Source: Paramyrothecium sp. XJ0827
Taxonomy: Eukaryota; Ascomycota; Sordariomycetes; Hypocreales; Stachybotryaceae
Length of the DNA: 64,000 nt
Direction: 5' to 3'
NCBI GenBank assembly: GCA_020881915.1
Contig: JAJFPB010000003.1
Location: 5,270,001-5,334,000 of the forward strand
In this document: one piece after another, positions 44,880 through 54,411 of the stretch
Numbering within the stretch: position 1 is the first letter of the stretch
Layout: every line of letters starts with the position of its first letter
Notes under the pieces: generated by a model
Databases searched by the model: none
What the model saw: only the letters and a program-made list of their open reading frames with translations
Told to the model about the DNA's origin: nothing
Program-made: the position numbers and the translations under genes

Positions 44880-45484
44880 GCACTCTGTGGACCATTTACA
44901 CCCTGATACGGCCGAGCAGAATGTCACTACATCCCACGGGGCCCATCACGCATCGAAAGATGACTTCATCGGAGCATTCGAGTTGACAAATCGTATCGCA
45001 ACCCCGCTTCTGCCCACGGAGATGAGGTTAGATCCTGTCGAGAGGAGGCCAAGACGACAGATCGGGCTCTTATCAGCGACAATATAGCTATTGCTTCAGA
45101 TAAAGAGTCTTGGCTTGTGGCCGGTCGATAAATCTAACCAGTATTTGGATACACACCCATCGCGGCAAATCAAACTACAGTAATCCTTTGCTGCGGAGTG
45201 AATTGGATGATGCATTTGCCATAGCTGAACCTGCGTCTACGACCAAGCGATGTCACTCTCTGTTCTGGACATGAGCCAGGGTCAACCGTCGAACTGACCA
45301 TCATGCTGAGCCCAGCCAATCTGACACGAAAGATATGGCGATTCTTTGTCATCTCCAAGTTCTGTTCCAAACTTTATGTAGTATGCGCACATCAATGCAA
45401 CTGAGGATGACGAGTTCTTGCCTAATGTCGGCACTTATAATCTCGGCCAACATCCATCTAGCCCCATTTCTCGGCCGCTGTCCG

Positions 45485-45490
45485 TATAAA
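45485..45490 (+). promoter_or_regulatory. TATA-like box of the first UstYa-like gene
   Basis: TATAAA in the context CCGTATAAAACCC lies about 210 bases before the start codon chosen at 45701, with a C/T-containing leader after it. Confidence 0.45.
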
Positions 45491-45700
45491 ACCCTGACGG
45501 TTGTATTGAGATAGTATGAACGTGTTATTTCGGCGCCTTTTGCTTGCTATAAACGTTCTGGGCATCATCTTTGGGCCCGCACGTCAACTTCGACTCTGCC
45601 GCCTTTTCCACGACCAAACCCCACATTCGCAACCCCAGAGTGCTGCTTCGCTTAACCCTGCTGGCCTTTGCAACCCGAGGGAAAATACGAATTTGTCACG

Positions 45701-46435
45701 ATGAAGTTGCCCCAGCTTAACGGTGGCTACGACACGCACTCAGCTGTTTGCCTTTTCCTCTTGGGTGCTGCGGTGCCATGGGTCGGGAGTCTGGTCTATT
45801 ACAGAATACACTGGAGCGCTCAACATTCGAGCGTCCAGTCTTCACGTGCCGGCCTGCTTCAAGCCCTCGACACTGATGGAGGTCGTTGCGGAACATCTCC
45901 GAAAGAAGCCCGGGAGAAAGGATGTCGCTTCGAATCCTTCACTGCAACCTGGCAGTTACCCGAATGCTACGATGAAGATCTGGATAAGGAATTTCGATCC
46001 CTGAGACCTTGGAAATTCATTGCGGAGAAGAATGGTACGATTGAAGTATCCCTGGCGGAAGTTGAAGGGGGCTCAGCTCAGGTCTGGACCACTTGGGAGT
46101 TCCACCTGTGGCAGTGTGCTTTTTACTGGAAGAAGGAGGTGAAAATCGCCCATGGCCTTGTTTCCGGTCCAATTACGCCTCACCAATGCCTGGACCACTC
46201 CTTGATGCAGGATCACAAACACCCACTCGATTACGTCGGGATTCCGTACTGGCCACGCTTCACACCATGCCAACCGCCCTCGGACATATCTGTACACCAG
46301 TTTGAGCTCAAGCCTGCAGACTTCGACGGCATCGGCAAGGAAGGGCACGGGCATGGGAGCTTACATGGATCCCACGATGGTAGCAACCAAGATGTTCACA
46401 GTCGTCATAACAGTGGTCACAACAGTGGCCAATAG
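45701..46435 (+). CDS. UstYa-like (DUF3328-type) membrane protein, degenerate motif, His-rich tail
   Basis: A single exon encodes 244 residues from 45701 (an upstream in-frame Met at 45668 adds 11). One membrane helix lies near the N-terminus (VCLFLLGAAVPWVGSLVYY), so the bulk should be lumenal. The lumenal part has CGTSPKEAREKGCRFESF...WQLPECY, shared with the neighbour at 47011. UstYa-family proteins carry two HxxHC motifs thought to bind copper for oxidative cyclisation of peptides. Here the first is HLWQC (135-139, second His lost) and the second is shifted (TPHQCLDH, 159-166). The C-terminus is unusual: residues 216-240 are rich in His, Gly, Ser and Asn (GHGHGSLHGSHDG and onwards). It may act as a non-catalytic partner or have altered chemistry; this is inference. 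Confidence 0.75.
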   Translation: MKLPQLNGGYDTHSAVCLFLLGAAVPWVGSLVYYRIHWSAQHSSVQSSRAGLLQALDTDGGRCGTSPKEAREKGCRFESFTATWQLPECYDEDLDKEFRSLRPWKFIAEKNGTIEVSLAEVEGGSAQVWTTWEFHLWQCAFYWKKEVKIAHGLVSGPITPHQCLDHSLMQDHKHPLDYVGIPYWPRFTPCQPPSDISVHQFELKPADFDGIGKEGHGHGSLHGSHDGSNQDVHSRHNSGHNSGQ

Positions 46436-47010
46436 TCAGGACACCGGGAGGGATACCTGCAGCGCTAAACTAGTCTACATGTAAATAGCTAGACTTGATC
46501 AATCAGAGGAGCGCTTTAACAGGGGACATGTCACCTCATGCAACCCCATGTCTAACTACGGACTAGATCGTGCCCTACGCGCTTGGCAGGGCAATACCAA
46601 GATGGACCCAGCCGCGCTATCTGCGAGTCTCTCTGGATTTTGTGGTCATTCGTGAGCCAAGACGATCGACATGTGGCGATGCGGGCGCATGGCTGCTGAA
46701 GCATTGTCAGATATATCAGACATAGTAAGAAGTTGCCTGAGCAAGACTGGATCCTTGCAAAACTTTAAAGCGGCCCCGTTGCATGATAATGCATCGCTTT
46801 CCGCGGCAAAAGAGAAGCGGGGGTTGGTCTCCTAATTATTCATTCTGCTGCAAGGGTGTCACTCTCGATTTGCCTCTTTAGTCAGGAAGGCACTTGTTGC
46901 AGCTCAAATGCAATATCTGCTGAACGTGATTCTATTCTACAGACGGTTGTTTCTCAGACATCTCTCCATCTCTACTTTATCACTCCCTTACTCCTTATCA
47001 ACAAGACAAC
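46436..47010. other. Intergenic stretch
   Basis: Spacer between the two UstYa-like genes; the right half contains the promoter and C/T-rich leader of the second. No gene was seen. Confidence 0.4.
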
Positions 47011-47703
47011 ATGCCTGGTTCTGATGAGGAGGTCACGATTCATTTGTTTTCAGACGATCAGACAGAAAGTGATGACGAGCCTCTCACTATCAAACCGGCA
47101 AAACAAAACCGGGGTCGAGTTTGGAAGCTCTTCAAACTGGGTTGCCATTTCGTGGCAGGACTCTTGATTTCTTCCATCGTATTACTCTCCACGTCAAAGT
47201 CTCCTCACATCCATAACCAGAAAATGACTAATTTCACCGTCTGGGAGCCATCGTCGGCTTGCGGATCCTCCCCAGAAGAAGCAATGGCTCGTGGATGCAT
47301 CTACGACGAAGTATTACTTCATTGGATGCCTGAAGAGTGCTCCAGCCCTTTGCTGGTCGACGAGATTGCCCACGTTTGGCCGTGGAGGTTTTGGACAGAC
47401 AAAACCACAACGCGGGAACTGAGCCTCGCTGATGTCCGGCGAGGAGACCAACCCGAAAAATGGGTTTCTTATGGGTTGCACAGATGGCATTGTGTGGCAA
47501 CGTGGAAGATTTTGACGCTGGCAGCTACTACTGGAACCACGGTGCCGGCGTATGCGCTCGATTGGAAGCACACCGTTCACTGTTCCGACCACGTGCTCAT
47601 AAACAGACATTCGTCGAATCCGTTCGCGATCAACTCACATCTGGACATTGAGTATACGCCATGTGTTCAGATCGCCGTTGACAAGATTCTCGCACGCCGA
47701 TAG
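47011..47703 (+). CDS. UstYa-like (DUF3328-type) oxidative protein with two HxxHC motifs
   Basis: A single exon encodes 230 residues. It has a cytosolic acidic tail, one membrane helix at about 44-62 (GCHFVAGLLISSIVLLST) and a lumenal domain. The domain begins CGSSPEEAMARGCIYDEVLLHWMPEEC, clearly paralogous to the preceding gene. Two exact HxxHC motifs are present: HRWHC at 157-161 and HTVHC at 187-191, the hallmark of UstYa and UstYb, which help oxidise and cyclise Kex2-released core peptides in ustiloxin-type pathways. Topology and length also fit that family. Overall similarity outside the motifs looks distant from classical DUF3328 proteins, so this may be a separate subfamily; the motif spacing is shorter than usual. 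Confidence 0.8.
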   Translation: MPGSDEEVTIHLFSDDQTESDDEPLTIKPAKQNRGRVWKLFKLGCHFVAGLLISSIVLLSTSKSPHIHNQKMTNFTVWEPSSACGSSPEEAMARGCIYDEVLLHWMPEECSSPLLVDEIAHVWPWRFWTDKTTTRELSLADVRRGDQPEKWVSYGLHRWHCVATWKILTLAATTGTTVPAYALDWKHTVHCSDHVLINRHSSNPFAINSHLDIEYTPCVQIAVDKILARR

Positions 47704-48965
47704 GATGATGCGTGAAATTGACTTGTGGGAAGAGACACTTGGGCCCTGCAATTGATGCTTTTAGTCAGTCCTGTACAGCATAGCGATGTAGCTAAGACAA
47801 GTGTGAACTTGAAGCCTGTCTTCATGTACAACCTGCTGTAGATTTCCATCCAATTGTGGCCCTCTAATGATTGGAGCTTTCGCCCACTGTAATCCTCCTG
47901 CGAAGTCTAGATAGTTTCCCTGCACCTATATCTTCAGACTTGAGATATGAGTCACATGCCTTTGGCTTACATTGCTCTTTCGCTTACGAGATTTCTGTGG
48001 CCACACGCAGCAGCTGTCCACGTAACTACCTTACATTTGGAGGAGACCAGAACAAGTCATCCCATTCAAGCCAGTACAGGTAGGTGATTCGAAACCATCT
48101 GCAAGCAGCTTCATGGCATTGCCGAGGCAGTTGCCGCAAGGTAGGATCGTAACCATGGGGATATCAGCTTCATCTAGCTTGCGTACCATGCTGCATAGAT
48201 AGACTAAGTGACGCGACGTAAACGTTCGTAAGTCATGATGACACGTAGGAAATACCCTGTCTATCAGCCATAAGGAAACGCCCGCAACAAACTGCATCTC
48301 TGCAGCATCCATGGCACAAGCCCTTGACCGCTGCAAGCAAGTCATGACATGGGTGTATAGCGCCATTGCATGCCAGAATCCTGAATGTCTGCTGAATCGG
48401 TATCCCATTTTCGGAAGGTTGCCGATATCAGCAAATCCATGCTTTTGCAGGACTCTAAGTGCCTACTAAGTATAGCTAGGTCGAACTTTAGCCACACGGC
48501 CCCGTACAGGGACGGCCCGCAGATGAATGCACGCGTCTGATGGCCTGGTGACGATACCCCTCGTTTCCGTCGGTCACAATCCATACTAAACATCTCACAT
48601 AGATCTATTGTGGAGCAAAAGCCTTCAGATAGCACCGCACCCCGCAGATTGAACAGACTAGATGGAACAATGTGGATCGTCTAGTTTTGAACCGAGTACA
48701 CAGCAACGTGGGCTTACGATTTGCTGCACCCACTTTTGAACCATGGCTGCTTGCCCTCGACAGGGCTGTACTTCTGAGCCTGTCTCCTTGACCAAATATG
48801 GCCACCATTCTTGGTTGCAAGATAAAAGTCTACTCCGCTTCTCAGGCTATGATGAACATTTTGGAAAGTCCATTCGCATAATCAACGGCTAGACTTCGCT
48901 CGTTTCTTGTCAACACATATCAGATCTCCTCCTTTCCTATTCCTTTTTAAGAAGACTGGGCCAAA
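47704..48965. other. Intergenic with unresolved coding-like minus-strand segments
   Basis: Apart from the segments described separately at 48031-48820, no gene was recognised. The last 100 bases before 48966 are C/T-rich, as expected for the methyltransferase leader. Confidence 0.4.
48031..48820 (-). pseudogene. Possible degraded or unresolved minus-strand gene
   Basis: Three overlapping minus-strand open frames (48605-48820, 48342-48635, 48031-48408) have protein-like composition, for example GFCSTIDLCEMFSMDC and FWHAMALYTHVMTCLQRSRACAM. The second can be linked to the third through GCACTTAGAGTCCTGCAAAAG after a possible acceptor near 48462, but the only matching donor would give a 35-base intron, too short. 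I recognise no family; a remnant of a fungal transcription-factor C-terminus is possible. It could equally be chance. Confidence 0.25.
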
Positions 48966-49859
48966 ATGGCAGACTCAGTCCATGATGTCTACGGCTCTGA
49001 ACCCCCCAAAGAAAGGGTCACATTGACTGGCAGCCAGGAAACCCTACTGGGAACCATCTCAGCAAAAGCAGCCGATGCTCTCAGTCCCACCTCCATACTT
49101 CGGGATAGATGGGCTGCCGAGCTCCTCACCAAGCTGGACTACAACTTTAGTCGGCTTGGGGTGAATGGCTGGTTACAAGCATGGCCCGTCATGCGCAGCC
49201 GCAGCCTTGACCGCTGGACTAGTGATTTTCTTGACCAGCATGCCCATTCGCCGGTCGGAGTCACTGTGCTGCATCTTGCTTGTGGCCTGGACTCCCGAGT
49301 TCTACGCCTGCAACAGTACTTCACGCGATCCAACATTCGTTGGATTGATGTGGATTTGCCTGATGTCGTCGAGTTGCGTAGGAAGGTTGTTGAGGAACCA
49401 GCCATTGATACCCAGAGTCAAAGCAGTTACACCCTCATAAGCGCATCCGTCACTTCATCTGGCTGGCTGGAGAAAATATCGGCGGACCGACCAACAATCA
49501 TTGTCTTTGAAGGCCTTAGCATGTATCTATCCGAAGAGGAAGCTCATGATATGATTCGGAGGCTGGTATCGCATTTCAAACAGGGGCAGCTGATATTTGA
49601 CGCTGTCAATTCTTTCTTTGTTGGATCGCAGCGGTGGATCAATCCAGTGGCCAAGTCAGGTAGCACTCTGAAATGGTATGTTGATCGGCCCATCGCGCTG
49701 GAGGCATGGGCCGACGGCCTGCGTCTGCGTGATGAGGTGTTCCTCAGCACGAGGGCAGAGATAAAGGAGTTCCCGTGGTGGATCCGCTGGCAGTTCTGGA
49801 TTGCTGCGAGCCTGCCTAGGGTGTATGAATTCTCTAGAGAGCTCAGATTCAGCTTCTGA
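48966..49859 (+). CDS. SAM-dependent methyltransferase, LCMT/Tcmp-like
   Basis: A single exon encodes 297 residues. The fold markers are VTVLHLACGLDSRVLRL (SAM-binding glycine loop of the leucine carboxyl methyltransferase family), WIDVDLPDVVELRRKV (acidic residue for the SAM ribose) and TIIVFEGLSMYLSEEEA (motif IV/post-IV). Fungal and bacterial members methylate polyketide or other secondary-metabolite oxygens, and the PP2A methyltransferase is the housekeeping relative. This copy is shorter and lacks the PP2A-specific insert, so a metabolite substrate is more likely. It stands on the same strand as the two UstYa-like genes, 1.3 kb after them, which suggests a tailoring role in that locus; this is inference. 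Confidence 0.9.
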   Translation: MADSVHDVYGSEPPKERVTLTGSQETLLGTISAKAADALSPTSILRDRWAAELLTKLDYNFSRLGVNGWLQAWPVMRSRSLDRWTSDFLDQHAHSPVGVTVLHLACGLDSRVLRLQQYFTRSNIRWIDVDLPDVVELRRKVVEEPAIDTQSQSSYTLISASVTSSGWLEKISADRPTIIVFEGLSMYLSEEEAHDMIRRLVSHFKQGQLIFDAVNSFFVGSQRWINPVAKSGSTLKWYVDRPIALEAWADGLRLRDEVFLSTRAEIKEFPWWIRWQFWIAASLPRVYEFSRELRFSF

Positions 49860-50348
49860 TTTGTTCCATAGTATTGGATAAGCAGTTGGCTCGCGTAGAG
49901 AATCTCACAACTAGGGCTGCTTGGGTTAAAGCGACGAGCATTGGAACTCAGGAATGGAAAGTGCACTACTTGGGTTCAATTATGTATCATGAGTGATGTC
50001 GAATTAAGATGAAAAGGCTTCCTCATGTCAGGCTGGCAAGAAGATATATGAGCCAGGCAAGGATAGTAAGTAGGCCTTTCTGTGTATTGCCATGTCATCG
50101 ACTCTCGTCCTTGATAGCATGGGCCAAACAACCCGTTTCCTCGTCAATCATTCTCCAGATCCTTTGCTAGGTCCAATTTCAGAAACACCTTGTTCAGCGT
50201 CGGCTTTACGCGTCCGTTTACGGTGTCTCAGGGTATCTTGATCCAACACTACCCTCTTGCGCCCCAGCGAGACAAATCTCTACTATATTCGTGTGAACAA
50301 ATCCGTGTAAGCAATCCGTACCACTGCGTCTCGTCCTTTTCGCAGTCA
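49860..50348. other. Intergenic, convergent 3' ends
   Basis: Between the converging methyltransferase and DUF4267-like genes. No further gene was seen. Confidence 0.4.
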
Positions 50349-50726
50349 TCACCACCCTCTCAGATTTGCAATACCGGCCAAAGCGACCATAGGCGCGTAG
50401 TTCCAATGATCCCAAGCTCCATCCGCCGAAACCATGTTCGTAGCAAATCCATCGACAATTGCAGCCATAGCGAACGAAAGTAACAAAATTCCAAGCGTCT
50501 TCCTCTCGTTGAAAAGGGCAGCTGCGATGATGCTACCGCCGAGGGCAATGTTTCGTATGCCGATGACCGCTCCCATGCAGTCGACTGTCGCTGAGTGCTC
50601 CGAGCCTGCGAGAGGCGGCGCCACGTGGAAGAATGACAGGCCGGATGCGGTGCTGCGATACCAATTCAAGCCAAATGTAAGAGTAATGGTGCCAAGCACG
50701 ATACTGATGCTTTTAATGACCGACAT
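50349..50726 (-). CDS. Small membrane protein, DUF4267-like
   Basis: A single exon encodes 125 residues with about four hydrophobic segments: ISIVLGTITLTFGLNWY, MGAVIGIRNIALGGSIIAAAL, LGILLLSFAMAAIVDGFAT and NYAPMVALAGIANLRGW. The central IGIRNIALG motif followed by a short loop with an Arg/Lys (NERKTLG) and a VDG segment matches the pattern of DUF4267 proteins, common in fungi and often near secondary-metabolite genes. Biochemical function is not established. The protein appears complete, with a Met directly before helix 1. Confidence 0.7.
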   Translation of the reverse strand: MSVIKSISIVLGTITLTFGLNWYRSTASGLSFFHVAPPLAGSEHSATVDCMGAVIGIRNIALGGSIIAAALFNERKTLGILLLSFAMAAIVDGFATNMVSADGAWDHWNYAPMVALAGIANLRGW

Positions 50727-51552
50727 TGTCTTTCAACGTGTGTGCCTTTGATGAATCAGGTATTAAGAAAGGCGTGAGAATGAATGTGGGAATAACAATA
50801 GGATTCGCAGAAGTGCCTGCGCTTTAAAAGAAGTTGAACCCAGTTAGCTTTCACGTTTATTCAATCAGATTCGCTAGGCGGGATTCTGGAAATGTCCGTC
50901 GAGACACTAGCAAAAGTAAATGCAGCTTATGGACTTTTGCGCTCGGACTTTGGCTGAAAGGCCGGACCGACGCAAGCCACACTAGTCCTTTTGAGCTAGC
51001 ACAGGCAGCCACCATCTGCACATCAGCGCAATTCGAACCTAGAAAGAAACATCATCTGACATCACAGGAGCTTATGCTTTTCTCTAGTATATGCGAGCGA
51101 GGGTTAAGAACAGAAGTAGCTCTGGCAAGGTGGTCGCTTGAGCCATAGCTACGACGGCTCAAGATCTCAAGACAATATGCCTTGGGAAGTTGGGCCTGAA
51201 CAAGAAAACCCATACGGCTTCGACCACGGTATGGCGAGAACATTTCTACGTCCTTGGAAAATTGAACAATTGCCGAAAGTTGTTTAGCCATATGGATATG
51301 TATATTGATCCATTACTGCTTATGTCTTCTTCAAAAAGGTTCTCATCGCTTTGGCCGCAGTTTTCGAAAATCCAACATATTTTTCCACTTTCAGCTTGTA
51401 TTCCAATTATTGTCTTCAAACAAGTCAACATGTTACTCGTCTTAGAAGCTATTTGATTGCCGGTCTGACTTCGTTTTCAATTGTGCCTGGAATGAACGTT
51501 TGCGAAATTTTGTTAAAAGTTCAAGAAACTCGAGGACAGTGGCAATCGTTAT
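50727..51552. other. Intergenic stretch
   Basis: Promoter of the DUF4267-like gene and 3' region of the MFS gene; no recognisable gene. Confidence 0.4.
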
Positions 51553-53294
51553 CTAGTATGCTTCAACCTGCGTCATCTGGTGCATGGTCAAGCTATAGCT
51601 AGCAAAAGGGCTCCTCTGGCGCAGCCTCCTACTGTATCGTAAGAACAAGACTGCTGCGAGACAAAAGATGGCAGATATACCAGCCAGAACAGATCCTGCA
51701 ACATTCGTGTTCAACCGCGAATACATGACATGTGCTATCAGTGGCATAACACCTGAGATGAGAGCCCTAGCAAAAGCAAGACCGGAAAATACAGAGGCGC
51801 TATAAAGCGTGTATGAGTCTGCAAGGAATCCGCTGAGGGTATGGGCTGTCTCATTGACCGCGAAACCAACAGGAATTAAGGACAATGTCGGCACAACCCA
51901 ATGTATTTTATGGCCCGCTGGTGGTATGGTCCAGGCAAACCAGATGAGCCCTATGGTGAGCGCTGGTGCAGCAAATGCAAAGCCTTTGAGCTTGTCTTCT
52001 CTGAACGGCAAAAGTCAAAATCAGTTGTTAGCACCTGGGAAACTTGGATGCAACTCACGGCTCAATAGGCTTATTGGCTGCCTGGCGAAGACGCAACTTC
52101 TTCATGTCGGAAAATCTTGGGATGAGCGTGAGAAGGACACCAATGGCAATGGAGAGGAATGCCAGTGAGGCCTGTGAAGCTGTAAAGCCCATAGACCTGT
52201 AGACCTGTATAATCGAGTCGGTAAAGAGGTAGATTACGCTCCACGAAACCCCAGATGTAATGGCAATAAGAATGACAAGCGGTTCCGTGAGGAGGATATG
52301 CATTGGCCTCACTACAACGATATGTGTGAATATTCTCCAATCCTTGGCATTATCGGCGTTGGTCCATTGTAGGTCGGTGATTTTTGTCGTTTTGCGGAGC
52401 CGCTCAATCTTGCGGCCGAGTATAACGCTCGGACGACTCTCCTTGACCCTCAACAGCGCCAAGCACAGGACCGCAGTGCAAATGGCAGCGCTGTAGTAGA
52501 CCCATTCCCAACCGACTGAAGAAATGATGTACGCTGCGTATATAGGCCCGATGCACAATGCGATGGTTGTAGATGAGTTCCACAGCACCACTGCCCATAC
52601 CCTGTGCTTGGTGTTGAACAGATCTTCAACGCTCCCCGCAATCACAACTGAGGGTACGGCCGAGGCCAATCCGGTAACAAACCGGCCAATGTAAATGGCA
52701 GCAGGGCTGGAACCCAAGGGTATGACGGCACAAAACACGCTGAACAGTAGCGTAGAGACGAAGTATGGATACCAACGGCCTGCTAGCTCTGAAAATGGAG
52801 GTATCAAATACCCTCCTATAGCTTGGCCGAATTGATACCTAGTACATTCTTAGTATTCTGCCATCACCAAACAGCCAGATAGCCTCACATGGAAACAAAT
52901 GCTACCAGAGCTGGCAACTTATCCAGTCCATATTGAGGCCCGACTGCATGGGCCACGGCGGCCTGACAAACCAGTCAGCGTGGTCTCCTCAGAATACAAA
53001 CACTGAAGCTCGGATGCCACTCACTCCAGTAGTACTGATGATGGTCCTGAATAATAAATTAGATGCGTCCAATAATTCCGCAGCACGAATGACGTACGTA
53101 TATAGCTCCAGGAGGATAATTATGGATACGGCGTATAATTTCCTTTGTATTGTCCAGTTTCGGGGGTGGTCAGGACTGTCTTTTTGCCAGCATATCAGGC
53201 CCTCAGCATTCCTCTCGAGACCTTCAGCAGCAAGGAGAGAGGTTTCATCATCGTTGATCTCGATCACGGAGCAATCGCTCTCGTGGGTTTTCAT
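51553..53294 (-). CDS. MFS transporter (drug:H+ antiporter-like)
   Basis: Four exons, 53025-53294, 52889-52962, 52059-52838 and 51553-52000, give 523 residues; introns are 50-62 bases and all joins keep the frame. The N-terminal tail contains DHPRNWTIQRKLYAVSIIIL, typical of fungal DHA1-like exporters. The small second exon supplies AAVAHAVGPQYGLDKLPALV, then YQFGQAIGGYLIPPFSELAG and the conserved loop-proximal IYIGRFVTGLASAVPSVVIAG. The central loop carries LRVKESRPSVILGRKIERLRK, as in this group, and GFAVNETAHTLSGFLADSY comes late. Twelve helices are likely. In the middle of a possible peptide-metabolite locus it is a candidate exporter; the substrate is not readable. Confidence 0.9.
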
Positions 53295-54411
53295 TTTTGC
53301 TTACAAACGAAAGTTAGGAAACTCAACAGCTCTACTTGGGGGCCTGGTCGGCTTTGCTACCTGAACTGGTCTTATACCTACTGTTGGCGAGGCCGCATAT
53401 GAATCTCACCCGACAGCGCTAGTGGCAATAGATATCATCTCAATCTCACAGGATCAAGACTAATGACTCTACACACGTTTGCCAAGAAGAATAGACGGGC
53501 CTGCCGGACAGTTGAGACGATGGTGGAGCCGATCAATCCTTGGTAACTGGTACTCACACCAATATGCCTTAGACAGGGACTAGCTCTTTCCCTTGCTTCT
53601 GGAAAAGGGGGGGTTCGTAGCAGCTGCGGCACCCCAGCAAGGGAGAGACAAGGTTAGTGAATACAATCTCGCCAAGTCCATGTCCTCTCCCTGAAATCAA
53701 GGCGTCATTGCATTGACTTTAGTTTCCTGGTCCATTCTACCTGTTCGAAAAACGTCAAACAGGATGAAAGCTGTTGTACAGGATACACTATGTGATGAAT
53801 CCTTCACAGCTGGGTTTGTCATGATAATCTCGGTTAGAGAGCCCGGAACCATGTACCATAAGCGGCCCATGACACCTCTTCAGGACGGATTGTGACACTT
53901 AGACAGGGCACTTCATCACACACACCTGTATACAGGCGTTAGGGCCAGCAGTTTACATAAATCATGGAGTAAGCTGATATAAGCGCTAAGTCAAAGTCCA
54001 ATAGGAACTGTTTATGTACGATCCTCCGAGTATGCAAGACACAAGCAGGCATGAACAATTAGTCTACTGGAAATTGCGAAAACTTTTTTCTGCTACAGGT
54101 ACAGGCACGCATGCACTTGGTCCCCATGGTTGAGCTTGTAAATCTGTATCGTTCCCAAGATCCGGGAAGCTTCAGTCGCTTATGGCTAAAGCCGAAAAGA
54201 AAGCCTATCCAAGTAAGTCAAAGTCTACAACGTAGAGGCGTGTCTCGACCCCGCTTTGAGAGCCGGGTTCATGACTCCCTGGTCATGCTTCATTAATACC
54301 ATTATTCTTGACTCTTACGCCTTAAAGGGGTTGTCGCCCAATTTCGACGGCCACCAGGCCATCACAACAAGCAAGTATTCTTTAATCTGTGATCTATTAC
54401 TGCCATCAAGC
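53295..54411. other. Divergent intergenic region
   Basis: Lies between the MFS gene (minus) and the PLP-lyase gene (plus) and should hold both promoters. No other gene was seen. An open frame runs upstream of 54412 from 54256 but lacks conserved sequence. Confidence 0.4.

Larger units (their letters stand above)
44690..45700. other. Bidirectional promoter region, precursor / UstYa-like gene
   Basis: About 1 kb shared between the divergently transcribed precursor and the first UstYa-like gene. It holds one TATA-like box facing each way. A 62-codon open frame at 45516-45704 starts with a hydrophobic segment but is in another frame and not convincing; it may be an upstream open frame. Confidence 0.5.

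Noticed and set aside
45516..45704. 62-codon open frame with hydrophobic start before the first UstYa-like gene
   Set aside because: It is in a different frame, ends at the next start codon and resembles nothing; at most an upstream open frame.
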